The position numbers and the translations under genes are program-made. Below, piece by piece: positions 25,897-34,235 of a stretch of DNA of 34,480 nt. The notes beneath the pieces were generated by a model. The model saw nothing but the letters and a program-made list of their open reading frames with translations. It was not told the DNA's origin and did no database searches. The number at the start of each line of letters is the position of its first letter. The first letter of the stretch is position 1. This DNA comes from Ferruginibacter sp. (lineage in GTDB: Bacteria; Bacteroidota; Bacteroidia; Chitinophagales; Chitinophagaceae), in the NCBI GenBank assembly GCA_030655145.1, contig JAURWD010000180.1:1-34480 (forward strand). Reading direction: 5' to 3'.

Positions 25897-28800
25897 TTAT
25901 TCTACCACTACCTTAAGGGAAAAAGTAGTGTTGCCTGGTGTGGCTATTTCCAGGTTGTAAATGCCTGAAGCTAATTTGAATGAAGGATTGATGTATTCTT
26001 TTGATGTTCCTGCTGCGTGGTTGATCTGTTGGTGCAGCATCGTTTGACCGATCGTGTTTACGAGTTTTGTTTTGTAAGTTCCCGCTGCCATATCTTTGAA
26101 TTCCACTCCGATGATCCCCTGGTTAACCGGGTTTGGATATACCCGCATTCCTGTAGGCAGATTCGCCATCTTTACCATCACCGTATTACTGAAGGTAGTT
26201 TTTCCATCCTGCGCAATGGCAACGATGCGGTAGTAGTTTGCGCCGGCAATCGGTTGTAGATCCAGCGTAGCATAATCTGAATTCGTGCTTGCATTTGTGC
26301 TGGTCAAGGTTGTAAAGGTTACACCATCAGCACTTTTTTCTACGGTGTACTTGCGGATGTTTTCCTGGTTTGCTACACTCCAATTTACCGTTACGTTGCC
26401 AGCATCTGCAGTGGCATTTACTTTTGTGAATTTTACTGTAGGAATTGCTACAACAGCTTTTTTGAAGACAATTTTAAACCTGTTAGCAAGAGCACTTGCC
26501 GGTTCGTCAGTGATTTCGAAGATGTGGGTTGATGGTGAAACAGCACTTAGTTCTTTAGTGATGCCAGTGTAGCTATCTATCAAATTTACTGACACCAGTG
26601 GATCGATCCCGGCAGGAACAAACTCAAATTGGTAACTGCGTTTAGTAGTACGGGTTAGTGTCAGATAAATGGTATCGTTTGCTTCAAGCTCAGGGCGTCT
26701 TTCGATCGCAAGGGCATTTTCATTCCGTTGAATAGACAGTATTTCTTTCACATTGCCCAGTTTAATGGCATCCTGGATATCAACTGCTTTATTAAACCCA
26801 TTATTAAACTCTGCCTCTACGCCGTCCAACAAGGCGGCCTTTGAGCCAGTAGCCGGCGTGTACAAGTTAACGCGGAACGATTGTCCTTTTCCCACCGGGC
26901 GGAATAGGAGGTTAGCGTTTGAAGTTGACTTAGCTGTTTCCTGGAAGGTAACGCTGGCTGGGTTGTTAGAGGCTGTCTGAACAAAGAACGCCTGGCCTGA
27001 TTGAAGGACCTTTGTAAGGCCACCCGGGCTGTTTGGTGTAACGCTATAAGTACCATCTTCATCATAATCATCAAACAAGATATAACCACCCTGTTCGGCA
27101 TTCAGGAACGGATCCCACATGTAAAACCTTTTAACAACATTCTTTCTTACCAGGCTATCCAGGTCAACCGGTGCGGCATAAGGATTACCAACAAGTGTAT
27201 AACCATTAAGGCTAGACGAAGCAACGAATGTCTGGCGGCCGGTTTGTAATTTACCTGTACTGCTAAGCGTTGTGTTATTGCTCATAGACGGGTTGGTATT
27301 TTCTGCACTGCGATCGCCGCGGACAAAAATGAAGTACGCGAGGTTGTCAGAAGTGTCTGCCAGGTTTTTAGACAATAGGTTTGTGCGGGTATTTGTGACA
27401 GAAGCTAAGGCAGTACCTGCTTTTAGCGATACGTTATTCATGGCGCTCCAATCAAGGCCATTTGCACCGATTGGGTTTGTAGCAGAAGTGCCGGACACGT
27501 AGGTTCCAATACCTGCTTTGTAAACGCCTTTGTTCTGCCAGTTGTCGTAGATAGATCCGCCACCAGATACAGGCGCGGTAAACATGCGCCATGACCGGCG
27601 TGCCGGGAAGTAGCGCTCTACGGTAACCTTACCACTAAATTTGTTTCCGCTGTTGACGTTTTTGTTGGTAACGTCTGCTACGCGGGCCGTTCCTTTTGAG
27701 TTTGAAACCAATACCAGGTTTCCGTTTGTGGTGATGGTACTGTTGTTAACGTTTCCAAAAGCGATGGCGCCGGTTACTTTCAGCGAATCATTTACCGTAG
27801 CAGCAATCGATAAGCCATTTGCATTACTTACGGTAAGATTTTTTAATGAGTTAGCAAGGAAGTTGCTGCCTGCAATTGTTTGTATACTTGAACCATTCAT
27901 TTCAATTGTACCGTCGATCACAACGATCGCCTGGGTGCTGGTGATCGCACCGGAAATTTTCAGCGTTCCTGCGGCAACTGTGAGTGTAGCACCCGCATTG
28001 ACGGTAAGGTTATTTGAAAAAGCTGTGCCTGAACTGATAACAGGGTTATTTGCAGTTACGGGGATCACGATGTTCATTCCGACAACAGGCGCAGTACCTG
28101 TACACCAGTTTTGGCCGTCATGCCAGTTGCTGGTGATGCCGCGCCACTCACCGCTGGTACCCACCGTGACAACAGCGCTGCCGCTAAGATCCGCACTTGT
28201 TGCGGAACAGTTTGCATCAGAAAGTGTGCTGATTGAAAAGGTGGTGTTGCTTGCTGGGCTAACCGTAACAGTTAGCGGGTTTGTTGAACCACTGAAAGCC
28301 TGGCCGTTTGACAATGTTCCACTCCATGGACCAGTACCAGTCATAGCAAGAGATACCTGGGCCGAACTTCCATTACAGATAAGTTGTGTACCACTGATGG
28401 CAGCAGTCGGCCTGGTTTTTTGTGTGATGTCTTTGCTGCCGGTCATCGGGTTGATACAACCGCTGGTTGCATTCGTTGCCGTTACTGTATAGGTTCCGAT
28501 CGCTGATTGCAAACCAAAGCTAAGTCCTGCACCAGTTCCCGCGACAGCGGTTCCTGTATTTACACCATTTAGTTTTAATTGATAGTTTACCCCGGTTTCA
28601 GATCCGCTAAGTGAAAGCGCCACACCAGCACTACCAGTACAATAGCTTCCGCCACCATTAACCGTAAACGCAGTTGGAAAAGCGCCAACAGTAACCTTTA
28701 CGAGTGTGCGGGTACTATTCACGCAACCACTTGCACTCGCAGCTTCTGCATAGTAGTTTGTAGTAGCGGCAGGGCTTACGGAAAATCCTGCACCACTTGC

Positions 28801-29736
28801 ACTTGTTCCAATACTGGTTCCACCGCTTGCGACAGTGTACCATTTGATCGCACTGTTTGAAGAAGTTGCTACCAGGCTCGAGGATGAGCCACTGCAAATT
28901 GTGGCAGGTGTTGCCGTAACAGTGGGAGTAGCTGCACTGCTAACGGTGACATTGTAAGTGCGTGTTGCTAACAGATCGCCGGTTGCTTTCACCGTGCAGG
29001 TGATGGTGTAGCTTCCCGCCGCGGGAGTTATTGAAGTTGATGCAGAAGTAAAAGATGTAGTAGCCGGTGGGGTGAAGTTTGCAGTAGAACCGCTGATGGT
29101 CCAGTTGTAAGTATAACTCACGGTCGATGTCCTATCTGGTGTAATTGTTAATGCAATCGCGGAACCATTACAAACAGCATTGTTACCAGTTATTGTAAAC
29201 TGTGGCAGACCACCCAGTGCATTAAATTGTTCAAACGAAAAGGCTGCGTTATTTGAGTTATCGCTTGATACACAAATAACGGTTGTTCCAACAACCAGGC
29301 GCTGTGAGGCATTTCCGTTTCCAACCGTAGGTTGTAATCCAAGGGCGGGGTTATTGATAACAATACTTGTGTTGGCGGCAAGAGAAAGGTCGGAATTCGT
29401 TGTCCAGTAGATCTGGCCACTTGGTCCGTTGATCACGACGCTTGAAAATCCAAGCAGCGAAACATTGGTTGAGATGTTGAGGCGGCCATTAACGGTTAAC
29501 ACACCAGTTTGACCGGTGATCGTTGAAGCATCAATTGTGGCGCCCGAAGCAACCGTAAAGTCAGCAAACGCAGAGAATGCAGCGAAATTAAAAACACTCA
29601 ATAAAAGCAATGTTTGAAATGACTGCTTTGTTTTGTTGATCGTTTTAGCGATGCTGCGGCTCAGCGAATTTTTAGTTGCTGATCGGGTAACAGTTTGTAG
29701 AGCTGTAAAGGTTGTTGTGAATGAAATAAATCTCAT
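25897..29736 (-). CDS. Large type IX-secreted protein with Ig-like repeats and fibronectin III domain
   Basis: This is a 1279-residue cell-surface protein. A long basic N-terminus precedes the signal-peptide core (about residues 40-58, QTLLLLSVFNFAAFSAFA). A short G8/filament-like stretch follows, then a PKD- or Ig-like module (about 180-265). Several Cys-containing Ig-like modules (about 265-520) share the pattern ATICSGSSSSLVATSS and a following NYYAEAAS or TYTVTATN. After a beta-helix-like segment (530-680) and a long middle region, a fibronectin III domain (about 1110-1195) and a type A sorting domain (last 75 residues, MRVYPNPVNQ) end the protein. Such proteins act in adhesion, gliding or biofilm; no enzyme domain is visible. 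It is monocistronic, with its own terminator. Confidence 0.9.
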   Translation of the reverse strand: MRFISFTTTFTALQTVTRSATKNSLSRSIAKTINKTKQSFQTLLLLSVFNFAAFSAFADFTVASGATIDASTITGQTGVLTVNGRLNISTNVSLLGFSSVVINGPSGQIYWTTNSDLSLAANTSIVINNPALGLQPTVGNGNASQRLVVGTTVICVSSDNSNNAAFSFEQFNALGGLPQFTITGNNAVCNGSAIALTITPDRTSTVSYTYNWTISGSTANFTPPATTSFTSASTSITPAAGSYTITCTVKATGDLLATRTYNVTVSSAATPTVTATPATICSGSSSSLVATSSNSAIKWYTVASGGTSIGTSASGAGFSVSPAATTNYYAEAASASGCVNSTRTLVKVTVGAFPTAFTVNGGGSYCTGSAGVALSLSGSETGVNYQLKLNGVNTGTAVAGTGAGLSFGLQSAIGTYTVTATNATSGCINPMTGSKDITQKTRPTAAISGTQLICNGSSAQVSLAMTGTGPWSGTLSNGQAFSGSTNPLTVTVSPASNTTFSISTLSDANCSATSADLSGSAVVTVGTSGEWRGITSNWHDGQNWCTGTAPVVGMNIVIPVTANNPVISSGTAFSNNLTVNAGATLTVAAGTLKISGAITSTQAIVVIDGTIEMNGSSIQTIAGSNFLANSLKNLTVSNANGLSIAATVNDSLKVTGAIAFGNVNNSTITTNGNLVLVSNSKGTARVADVTNKNVNSGNKFSGKVTVERYFPARRSWRMFTAPVSGGGSIYDNWQNKGVYKAGIGTYVSGTSATNPIGANGLDWSAMNNVSLKAGTALASVTNTRTNLLSKNLADTSDNLAYFIFVRGDRSAENTNPSMSNNTTLSSTGKLQTGRQTFVASSSLNGYTLVGNPYAAPVDLDSLVRKNVVKRFYMWDPFLNAEQGGYILFDDYDEDGTYSVTPNSPGGLTKVLQSGQAFFVQTASNNPASVTFQETAKSTSNANLLFRPVGKGQSFRVNLYTPATGSKAALLDGVEAEFNNGFNKAVDIQDAIKLGNVKEILSIQRNENALAIERRPELEANDTIYLTLTRTTKRSYQFEFVPAGIDPLVSVNLIDSYTGITKELSAVSPSTHIFEITDEPASALANRFKIVFKKAVVAIPTVKFTKVNATADAGNVTVNWSVANQENIRKYTVEKSADGVTFTTLTSTNASTNSDYATLDLQPIAGANYYRIVAIAQDGKTTFSNTVMVKMANLPTGMRVYPNPVNQGIIGVEFKDMAAGTYKTKLVNTIGQTMLHQQINHAAGTSKEYINPSFKLASGIYNLEIATPGNTTFSLKVVVE

Positions 29737-30192
29737 ATCCGTTTAGTTTGGGGCCTGGGCGAACCAGGAAGTTGTGACTTGTTAAACAGGTATGATTCGA
29801 TGTGTGGGATTGTGGCCGAAGCCGAAAATGCGTATAACCATTGAGGTTACCGATTTTAATTGTTGACTGTTGGAGACAAGTAGGGGTTGCTTAAACAGTG
29901 GCTTCTAACGGAGTTGAGATATTTAGCGGAGGCGCTTCAGGAGGTATTGAAAGTAGAGGCAGTAATTTTACTACGGGACAAAGAAATATTAAAATTGAAT
30001 AAGTGCCAAAAAAATCTTGAAAAAAGATTTTCTAAAAGCTGTTTTTGTTCGGCTTATTTACAACATAACATACTGAATGTCAATAGACTTTAAGGGGTAA
30101 AAAATATTTTTTGTATTTCCTGTTTTCATTCGATCAAGTTGGTTGCCTATCAGGAGCTTACGTGGTTACCGCAGCTAGAATGCGCCAGGCTG
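29737..30192. other. Intergenic stretch, AT-rich, no gene found
   Basis: The 456 bases hold the leader of the minus-strand type IX gene and an AT-rich hairpin (30011-30031, arms AAAATCTT and AAGATTTT). On the minus strand this hairpin is followed by a T tract and could weakly terminate the MgtC gene transcript. A 68-codon plus-strand frame here has no family resemblance and unusual composition, so I do not call it. Confidence 0.45.
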
Positions 30193-30828
30193 TTAGTAGA
30201 ATTCGCTTACGCCAGGCATTTCCATCAAAGCGATCTCAAGCGCTGAAAGACGTTTGTTGTCGCCCTTTACATTGATGGTGATATTCATTTTTCCACCCGC
30301 TTTTGTGAGGGTTAGCAGCCTGCTTTTGATCTCGTGCTTCGCACAAAGTGCAGAAAGAATATCAATGTTCCTAACCTGGGTGTCGTCGAAAGTTACAGTA
30401 AGGTTCCTGCTGTGACTTAGTTTGTCGATGAAGTAGGAAATGTTGCCAAATAATGATAGAACGATGAGGGTGAAGATGGTGATGCAAAGCGCTAAAAAAT
30501 GAAAACCGATACCGCAAAGCATCCCGATGCCGGCGCTTGTCCAGATCACAGCAGCGGTGGTCAATCCTAGTACCGATAACTTGTCTTTAAAAATTACCCC
30601 TGCACCGATAAACCCGATGCCGGTGATAATGTTTGCAGCAATGCGGTCATCGCTTCCTGCACCGTGATTGGAAACGATGGTAAAAATTGTGGACCCAAGG
30701 CAAATTAAAATCACCGTCCGGAAACCTGCAGACTTGTTGTTATACTCTCTTTCAAACCCAATGATGCTACCACAAAGTATGGAGATCGCCAGACTGATCA
30801 CATCTTCACCTTCTAAAACATATTCCAT
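30193..30828 (-). CDS. MgtC/SapB family membrane protein
   Basis: This 211-residue protein has four to five membrane segments in the first 135 residues. The family motifs GFEREYNNKSAGFRT (about 24-38) and NIITGIGFIGAGVIF (about 66-80) are intact. A C-terminal ACT-like domain (about 140-211, NLTVTFDDTQVRNIDI onward) follows. MgtC proteins act in adaptation to low magnesium and, in pathogens, in inhibition of the F1Fo ATP synthase. SapB-type homologues in free-living bacteria have no settled role. The gene stands alone and runs opposite to the recombinase gene. Confidence 0.9.
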   Translation of the reverse strand: MEYVLEGEDVISLAISILCGSIIGFEREYNNKSAGFRTVILICLGSTIFTIVSNHGAGSDDRIAANIITGIGFIGAGVIFKDKLSVLGLTTAAVIWTSAGIGMLCGIGFHFLALCITIFTLIVLSLFGNISYFIDKLSHSRNLTVTFDDTQVRNIDILSALCAKHEIKSRLLTLTKAGGKMNITINVKGDNKRLSALEIALMEMPGVSEFY

Positions 30829-31263
30829 AATAAGATTTTTATGATCGCCGGAGCAGAACTGTAATTCGTCAGATTCCAGATCTATTCAATAAATATACCA
30901 GTAAAGGTTTGTAAGTTTTAATTTGGTAGTTGCAAGTCGGGATGGTATGGCATGAGGCAAGCCTTAATTTCCCTGTCCAAATTTTGTTTTGATCGTTTCC
31001 CCCGGCTCACCAAATACACTATTCCTTGATGTTAATTGCCTGGAATGAAGCTAACAGAAACACTTAAGAGCTTATCTTTTTAACCAGAGTAAATCCCTCA
31101 AAGTGCACCGTTGGTTTTCTTCAAATTTCCCGCGGTTTAACCCGCGGTGTTATTGGCGTTCTTGAGTATTTTGGAGAAGGTGGTACAATCACTTTTTTGC
31201 CGGGCGCTTACACGTTTGCCAACCGGGCTTCACGCTTTAATACATCATCTTCAACTACACCAT
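30829..31263. other. Intergenic stretch between the MgtC and recombinase genes
   Basis: The 435 bases (318 if the recombinase started at the GTG at 31147) contain no RNA gene, repeat or coding signal that I can recognise. Confidence 0.45.
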
Positions 31264-33000
31264 TTGATCTCTATAAAAAAAATATTTCATCATGGAGATT
31301 TCCAGATCGCGATTTACTTTGACGTTTGCGCAGAAACAACGCGGCTGGTCAAAACGCTGGATGCGGTTTGGAGCAAAACACATAAGTGCTGGTATCTCTC
31401 CTACACCAAAGAAAAGTACAACCAGCTACAGACGCTTTTTCAAACAATATCCATACAGCGTAGCGCACCGGCGAACACAACGTCCGTGAGTGCGACCGAT
31501 CCCGTCACGGAATATTTGACGACCAAGCAGAACGAGGTGTTTGACCAAGGCTGCTTTTTACCGACCGAGCCTTTTTATGGAAAATGGGAAGGCGTTTTAC
31601 AGTTGCGGGGAGACGTTGGAAAATACTGGGTGCTCGCCTTCCCTTTTCATAAGCAGGAGCATGTTGCACTGCTGAAAATAAAAGGAGTTTGGTGGAGTAG
31701 TAAAGATGAAGCCTACCTCATTTACCGGGGCCTCCCTACAAAAACCAGGGTGGAAGCCTTGCTGGGAATTTCAAATGTATTACCGAATAACTTCAACGAG
31801 CCGGGGAGAGATGCTCTGACTGATCCAGGAGAAATGATCGCGAGTCCATGCATGACTGACCCAAAGGTTTTCGAGTTACAGCTGCCACCCGTTTCGCAGG
31901 TGATTCAACAGGTTAAAAGATGGCGTGGGGTTCGGTTCAGCAAATCTTTAAAGGCCTACATCATTCCGGCTACGCCGATCATGATCCAAAACTTACAGCA
32001 ACTATCTACTGAAGCTGGCCTTCATTTCACAAACAATCTGCCCCGCAACTATGTGCGAAAGGAATATACGCCGAACGATAAAAAAGTAAAACTGCAGGCC
32101 ATGGTTGACCGACTGGAACAACAAATCCCGGTGCAGGTAAAGACGTATGTGCATGCCATCATGGATTACCTGATGGCGAAGAACTATAGTGACAATACGT
32201 TGCGGGTTTATACCGAGGCGTTTCTCCTCTTCCTAAGACAAAATAGTTTTGAAAACCCCGATGATCTTACGGAGCGGGATGTTGTTCGGCATATTTCAAA
32301 GATGATGCAAAATGGGTTATCGGCTTCAACCGGACACAGCCTGATCAACGCGTTACTTTTCTATTATAGGAACGTATTAAAGCGTGACCCCTTCCAGTTG
32401 TTGCTGCCGCGACCGAAGAAAGAGAAAAAACTTCCAGCCGTACTTACGATGGCGGAATGTTTCAGCATTTTCGCAGCGATCCAGAATCCGAAACACAAAT
32501 TATTGTTGTTGCTGGGCTATGGCGCCGGTCTTCGCCTGGGCGAGATCACGAGCCTGCGCTGGAGCGATGTACTGATACCGGAATTCAAAATTCATTTAAA
32601 GGGAGCGAAGGGCAATAAGGACAGGATGGTGATGTTGCCATACTCCGTGGTCAGTTACCTGGAAACGTATCGCGAGTTATTCCCGGGAGATTCCTTTGTG
32701 TTCGAGGGGATGTATAAAGGGGAGGCGTACAGCGGGCGCTCGGTTCAGCAAGTGATGCAGCAAGCCTTAGCAAAAGCCCAACTTGACAAGAAGGCGAGTG
32801 TGCATACCCTGCGGCATAGTTTCGCCACGCATTTGTTGGAAGCGGGTACAGATATCCGATACATCCAGGGTTTGTTAGGACATAACAGCATCAGCACGAC
32901 CACGATTTATACCCACCTTACAAAACAGGCGTTTAACAAGGTTCAGAGTCCGCTCGATAATATGATGGAACGGGTCAACACCCAACGAAAACTGGAGTGA
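31264..33000 (+). CDS. Tyrosine recombinase with long N-terminus of three related segments
   Basis: The C-terminal half is a typical Xer/phage-type integrase. In numbering from the GTG at 31147, the SAM-like arm domain is at 325-415 and the catalytic domain at 430-605, with Arg463, Lys488, His553, Arg556, His579 and nucleophile Tyr588 all present (VHTLRHSFATHLL, GLLGHNSISTTTIYTHL). Before it lie about 280 residues with three copies of a W/F-S-x-x-x-K-x-x-Y-hydrophobic motif: VWSKTHKCWYLSY (74-86), VWWSSKDEAYLIY (181-193) and RFSKSLKAYIIPA (263-275). Bacteroidota integrases of about 400 residues normally have one such segment. The TTG at 31264 puts the start just before the first segment; the GTG at 31147 adds a tail of odd composition. 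I see no IntI-type insertion between Lys488 and His553. It lies 416 bases upstream of the cassette-like array. Confidence 0.9.
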   Translation: MISIKKIFHHGDFQIAIYFDVCAETTRLVKTLDAVWSKTHKCWYLSYTKEKYNQLQTLFQTISIQRSAPANTTSVSATDPVTEYLTTKQNEVFDQGCFLPTEPFYGKWEGVLQLRGDVGKYWVLAFPFHKQEHVALLKIKGVWWSSKDEAYLIYRGLPTKTRVEALLGISNVLPNNFNEPGRDALTDPGEMIASPCMTDPKVFELQLPPVSQVIQQVKRWRGVRFSKSLKAYIIPATPIMIQNLQQLSTEAGLHFTNNLPRNYVRKEYTPNDKKVKLQAMVDRLEQQIPVQVKTYVHAIMDYLMAKNYSDNTLRVYTEAFLLFLRQNSFENPDDLTERDVVRHISKMMQNGLSASTGHSLINALLFYYRNVLKRDPFQLLLPRPKKEKKLPAVLTMAECFSIFAAIQNPKHKLLLLLGYGAGLRLGEITSLRWSDVLIPEFKIHLKGAKGNKDRMVMLPYSVVSYLETYRELFPGDSFVFEGMYKGEAYSGRSVQQVMQQALAKAQLDKKASVHTLRHSFATHLLEAGTDIRYIQGLLGHNSISTTTIYTHLTKQAFNKVQSPLDNMMERVNTQRKLE

Positions 33001-33415
33001 TCTTGTGTGAGTAAAAATTAATTCGGGGGGCGTGCTGAATATTGATAATCAAATCCATAACATGATTTTATTTCTTGAATTGAGCATAATAATAATGTTG
33101 TATTTTAGTTTGACTAATTCGTACTGCTCTTTACCGTAAGATGTGACTGAGAGTGGGCTATGCCGTGAGGTGAGTGAACGGTTCATCAACATTTTGGGCC
33201 TGGCTTAAGAAGCCAAGACAATGCCCACACAATCCGAATGGATGCTTTCCAGCCAGTTTACTGTCTGGGCACAAGGCCGGGGGCCTGATCAAATGAAGGT
33301 GAAACGTGATTTTTTTTGCAGCTATATGCTGTGATTTAGTGTACCTATTATTTCCCAATGCGTTTATTCCTTTCTATTTCTTCCAAAAGTACCGGAGAGG
33401 TGCGGCTATGAAGTA
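33001..33415. other. Intergenic stretch between recombinase and cassette array
   Basis: The 415 bases contain two short hairpins (33201-33215 with arms TGGCTT/AAGCCA, and 33274-33286 with arms AGGCC/GGCCT), neither followed by a T tract. The arms GTGGGC (33153-33158) and GCCCAC (33223-33228) enclose the first. No coding signal is convincing. An attI-type site or a promoter for the array would be expected here or at 33416, but I cannot define one. Confidence 0.4.
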
Positions 33416-33425
33416 GTTGTGCGTA
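33416..33425 (+). repeat. Cassette boundary core site GTTGTGC (5' end of cassette 1)
   Basis: GTTGTGCGTA is an exact 10-base inverted copy of TACGCACAAC at 34029-34038, on the other side of the lipoprotein gene. GTTGTGC fits the integron core GTTRRRY at six of seven positions. I could not find a matching left arm upstream, so this is either an attI-like simple site or the edge of the array. Confidence 0.6.
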
Positions 33426-33448
33426 ATTATTCCGCAAAATCTAATTAT

Positions 33449-34027
33449 ATGAAATCTCTAAAATTAATTCCTGTTTTAATATTGCTTCTTGCTTCATGTA
33501 AAAAGGAGAAAACGAACCCAAAGCTTTCATTTTCCGACGAAGAAAGAAAGTGGTTTATCTATCAAAATGGGCAAAGTATAAAATTTAAAAATTCAGCGGG
33601 AGATTCGCTAGTTTACTTTGTCACGAAGGTGCGAAATGAATTCAAAGCAGAATATCAAGATCCATTTACTAATCCCATCGAAATTGGAATGACTGAGTTT
33701 TATTCAGCCAATCTGAATTCAAGTACTGACTCAATATTTATTTACTTCTATAAAGAGATTCAATATAATTCTGACCCAAATGAGATGCGTCAGACTATCA
33801 GGTGGAATAAAGCATTAGGACAGTTCGTAGAATTGGAAGCCATTAAAAATCTAATTCCTTTTACATTAAAGACTATTAATAATGTGACTTACAATAGAGT
33901 GACAAAGGCTTCTCCAACAACACAAACTTCCTACCCGTGGACTATGTGGGAAACTGCCAATTATGACCAGCAATTCGGTTTTATTGAATTAAGAGACACT
34001 AATGGAAATTTGTGGTTAAGACAATAA
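33449..34027 (+). CDS. Hypothetical lipoprotein in a cassette-like unit
   Basis: This 192-residue protein has a signal peptide ending in LLASC (Cys17), followed by the charged start KKEKTN, as usual for Bacteroidota lipoproteins. The mature part (for example SFSDEERKWFIYQNGQSIKF) has no domain known to me and looks like a single small globular beta-rich fold. The ATG at 33449 is chosen because it lies directly before the signal peptide; an upstream GTG at 33419 would fall inside the recombination core. The gene is AT-rich: by my count 78 of 240 bases at 33541-33780 are G or C, about 32 percent, against roughly 45-50 percent in neighbouring chromosomal genes. It lacks its own obvious promoter. 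It fills the cassette from core site to attC-like site, ending 1 base before the latter. Confidence 0.8.
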   Translation: MKSLKLIPVLILLLASCKKEKTNPKLSFSDEERKWFIYQNGQSIKFKNSAGDSLVYFVTKVRNEFKAEYQDPFTNPIEIGMTEFYSANLNSSTDSIFIYFYKEIQYNSDPNEMRQTIRWNKALGQFVELEAIKNLIPFTLKTINNVTYNRVTKASPTTQTSYPWTMWETANYDQQFGFIELRDTNGNLWLRQ

Positions 34028-34028
34028 C

Positions 34029-34227
34029 TACGCACAACAATGCATTGGCAAAATACGGGGCTGGACGTTGAAACTTCATCATCAGCAATATTGCAGGTTT
34101 GGTTCGGGGCTGGACCGTTTTCATTTGAACTTAATTGGCAGTTTCAACTTCACGGGTCAAGTCATCATCAGCGCCGGGCGGGACCAGCAATGAATTCCCC
34201 GCACTTCGCCAATGCAGACCGTTAGCA
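34029..34227 (+). repeat. attC-like recombination site of cassette 1
   Basis: From left to right: R''-like GCACAAC (34032-34038), a 3-base spacer, a left arm (34042-34060), a long variable middle, a right arm (34197-34215), the spacer agacc, and R'-like GTTAGCA (34221-34227). The arms pair at 16 of 19 positions. The three mismatches are A-C on the top strand and become G-T wobbles on the bottom strand. GCACAAC is the exact complement of the 5' core of the same cassette (33416-33422), while GTTAGCA belongs to the next cassette. At about 200 bases it is longer than typical attC sites (about 60-140). The 61-codon frame inside it is a shadow. Confidence 0.65.
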
Positions 34228-34235
34228 GCCATTTT

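Noticed and set aside
27641..28492. 283-codon plus-strand frame inside the large type IX gene
   Set aside because: It is the antisense shadow of the Thr/Val/Ser-rich repeats. The minus-strand reading has signal peptide, Ig-like modules and sorting domain, which the shadow lacks.
30055..30083. TTGACA-N17-TAAATA on the minus strand upstream of the large type IX gene
   Set aside because: It resembles an Escherichia coli sigma-70 promoter, but Bacteroidota use TTG / TAnnTTTG. It also lies more than 300 bases from the start codon.
29887..30093. 68-codon plus-strand frame in the gap between the type IX protein and MgtC genes
   Set aside because: The composition is Leu/Lys-rich in AT-rich DNA, with no family resemblance and no neighbouring partner. 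It overlaps the leader of the minus-strand gene.
33153..33286. Nested inverted repeats GTGGGC/GCCCAC, TGGCTT/AAGCCA and AGGCC/GGCCT
   Set aside because: I tried to read these as a further attC site or the terminator of the recombinase gene. There is no core AAC/GTT pair at attC spacing and no T tract, so neither reading holds.
33158..33358. 66-codon minus-strand frame between recombinase and cassette
   Set aside because: It has no recognisable family and no signal peptide, and His- and Cys-rich composition that looks like a chance frame across hairpins. A degraded gene remains possible.
34040..34225. 61-codon plus-strand frame between the two lipoprotein genes
   Set aside because: It lies wholly within the attC-like palindrome, and the stem pairing explains the sequence better than coding does.
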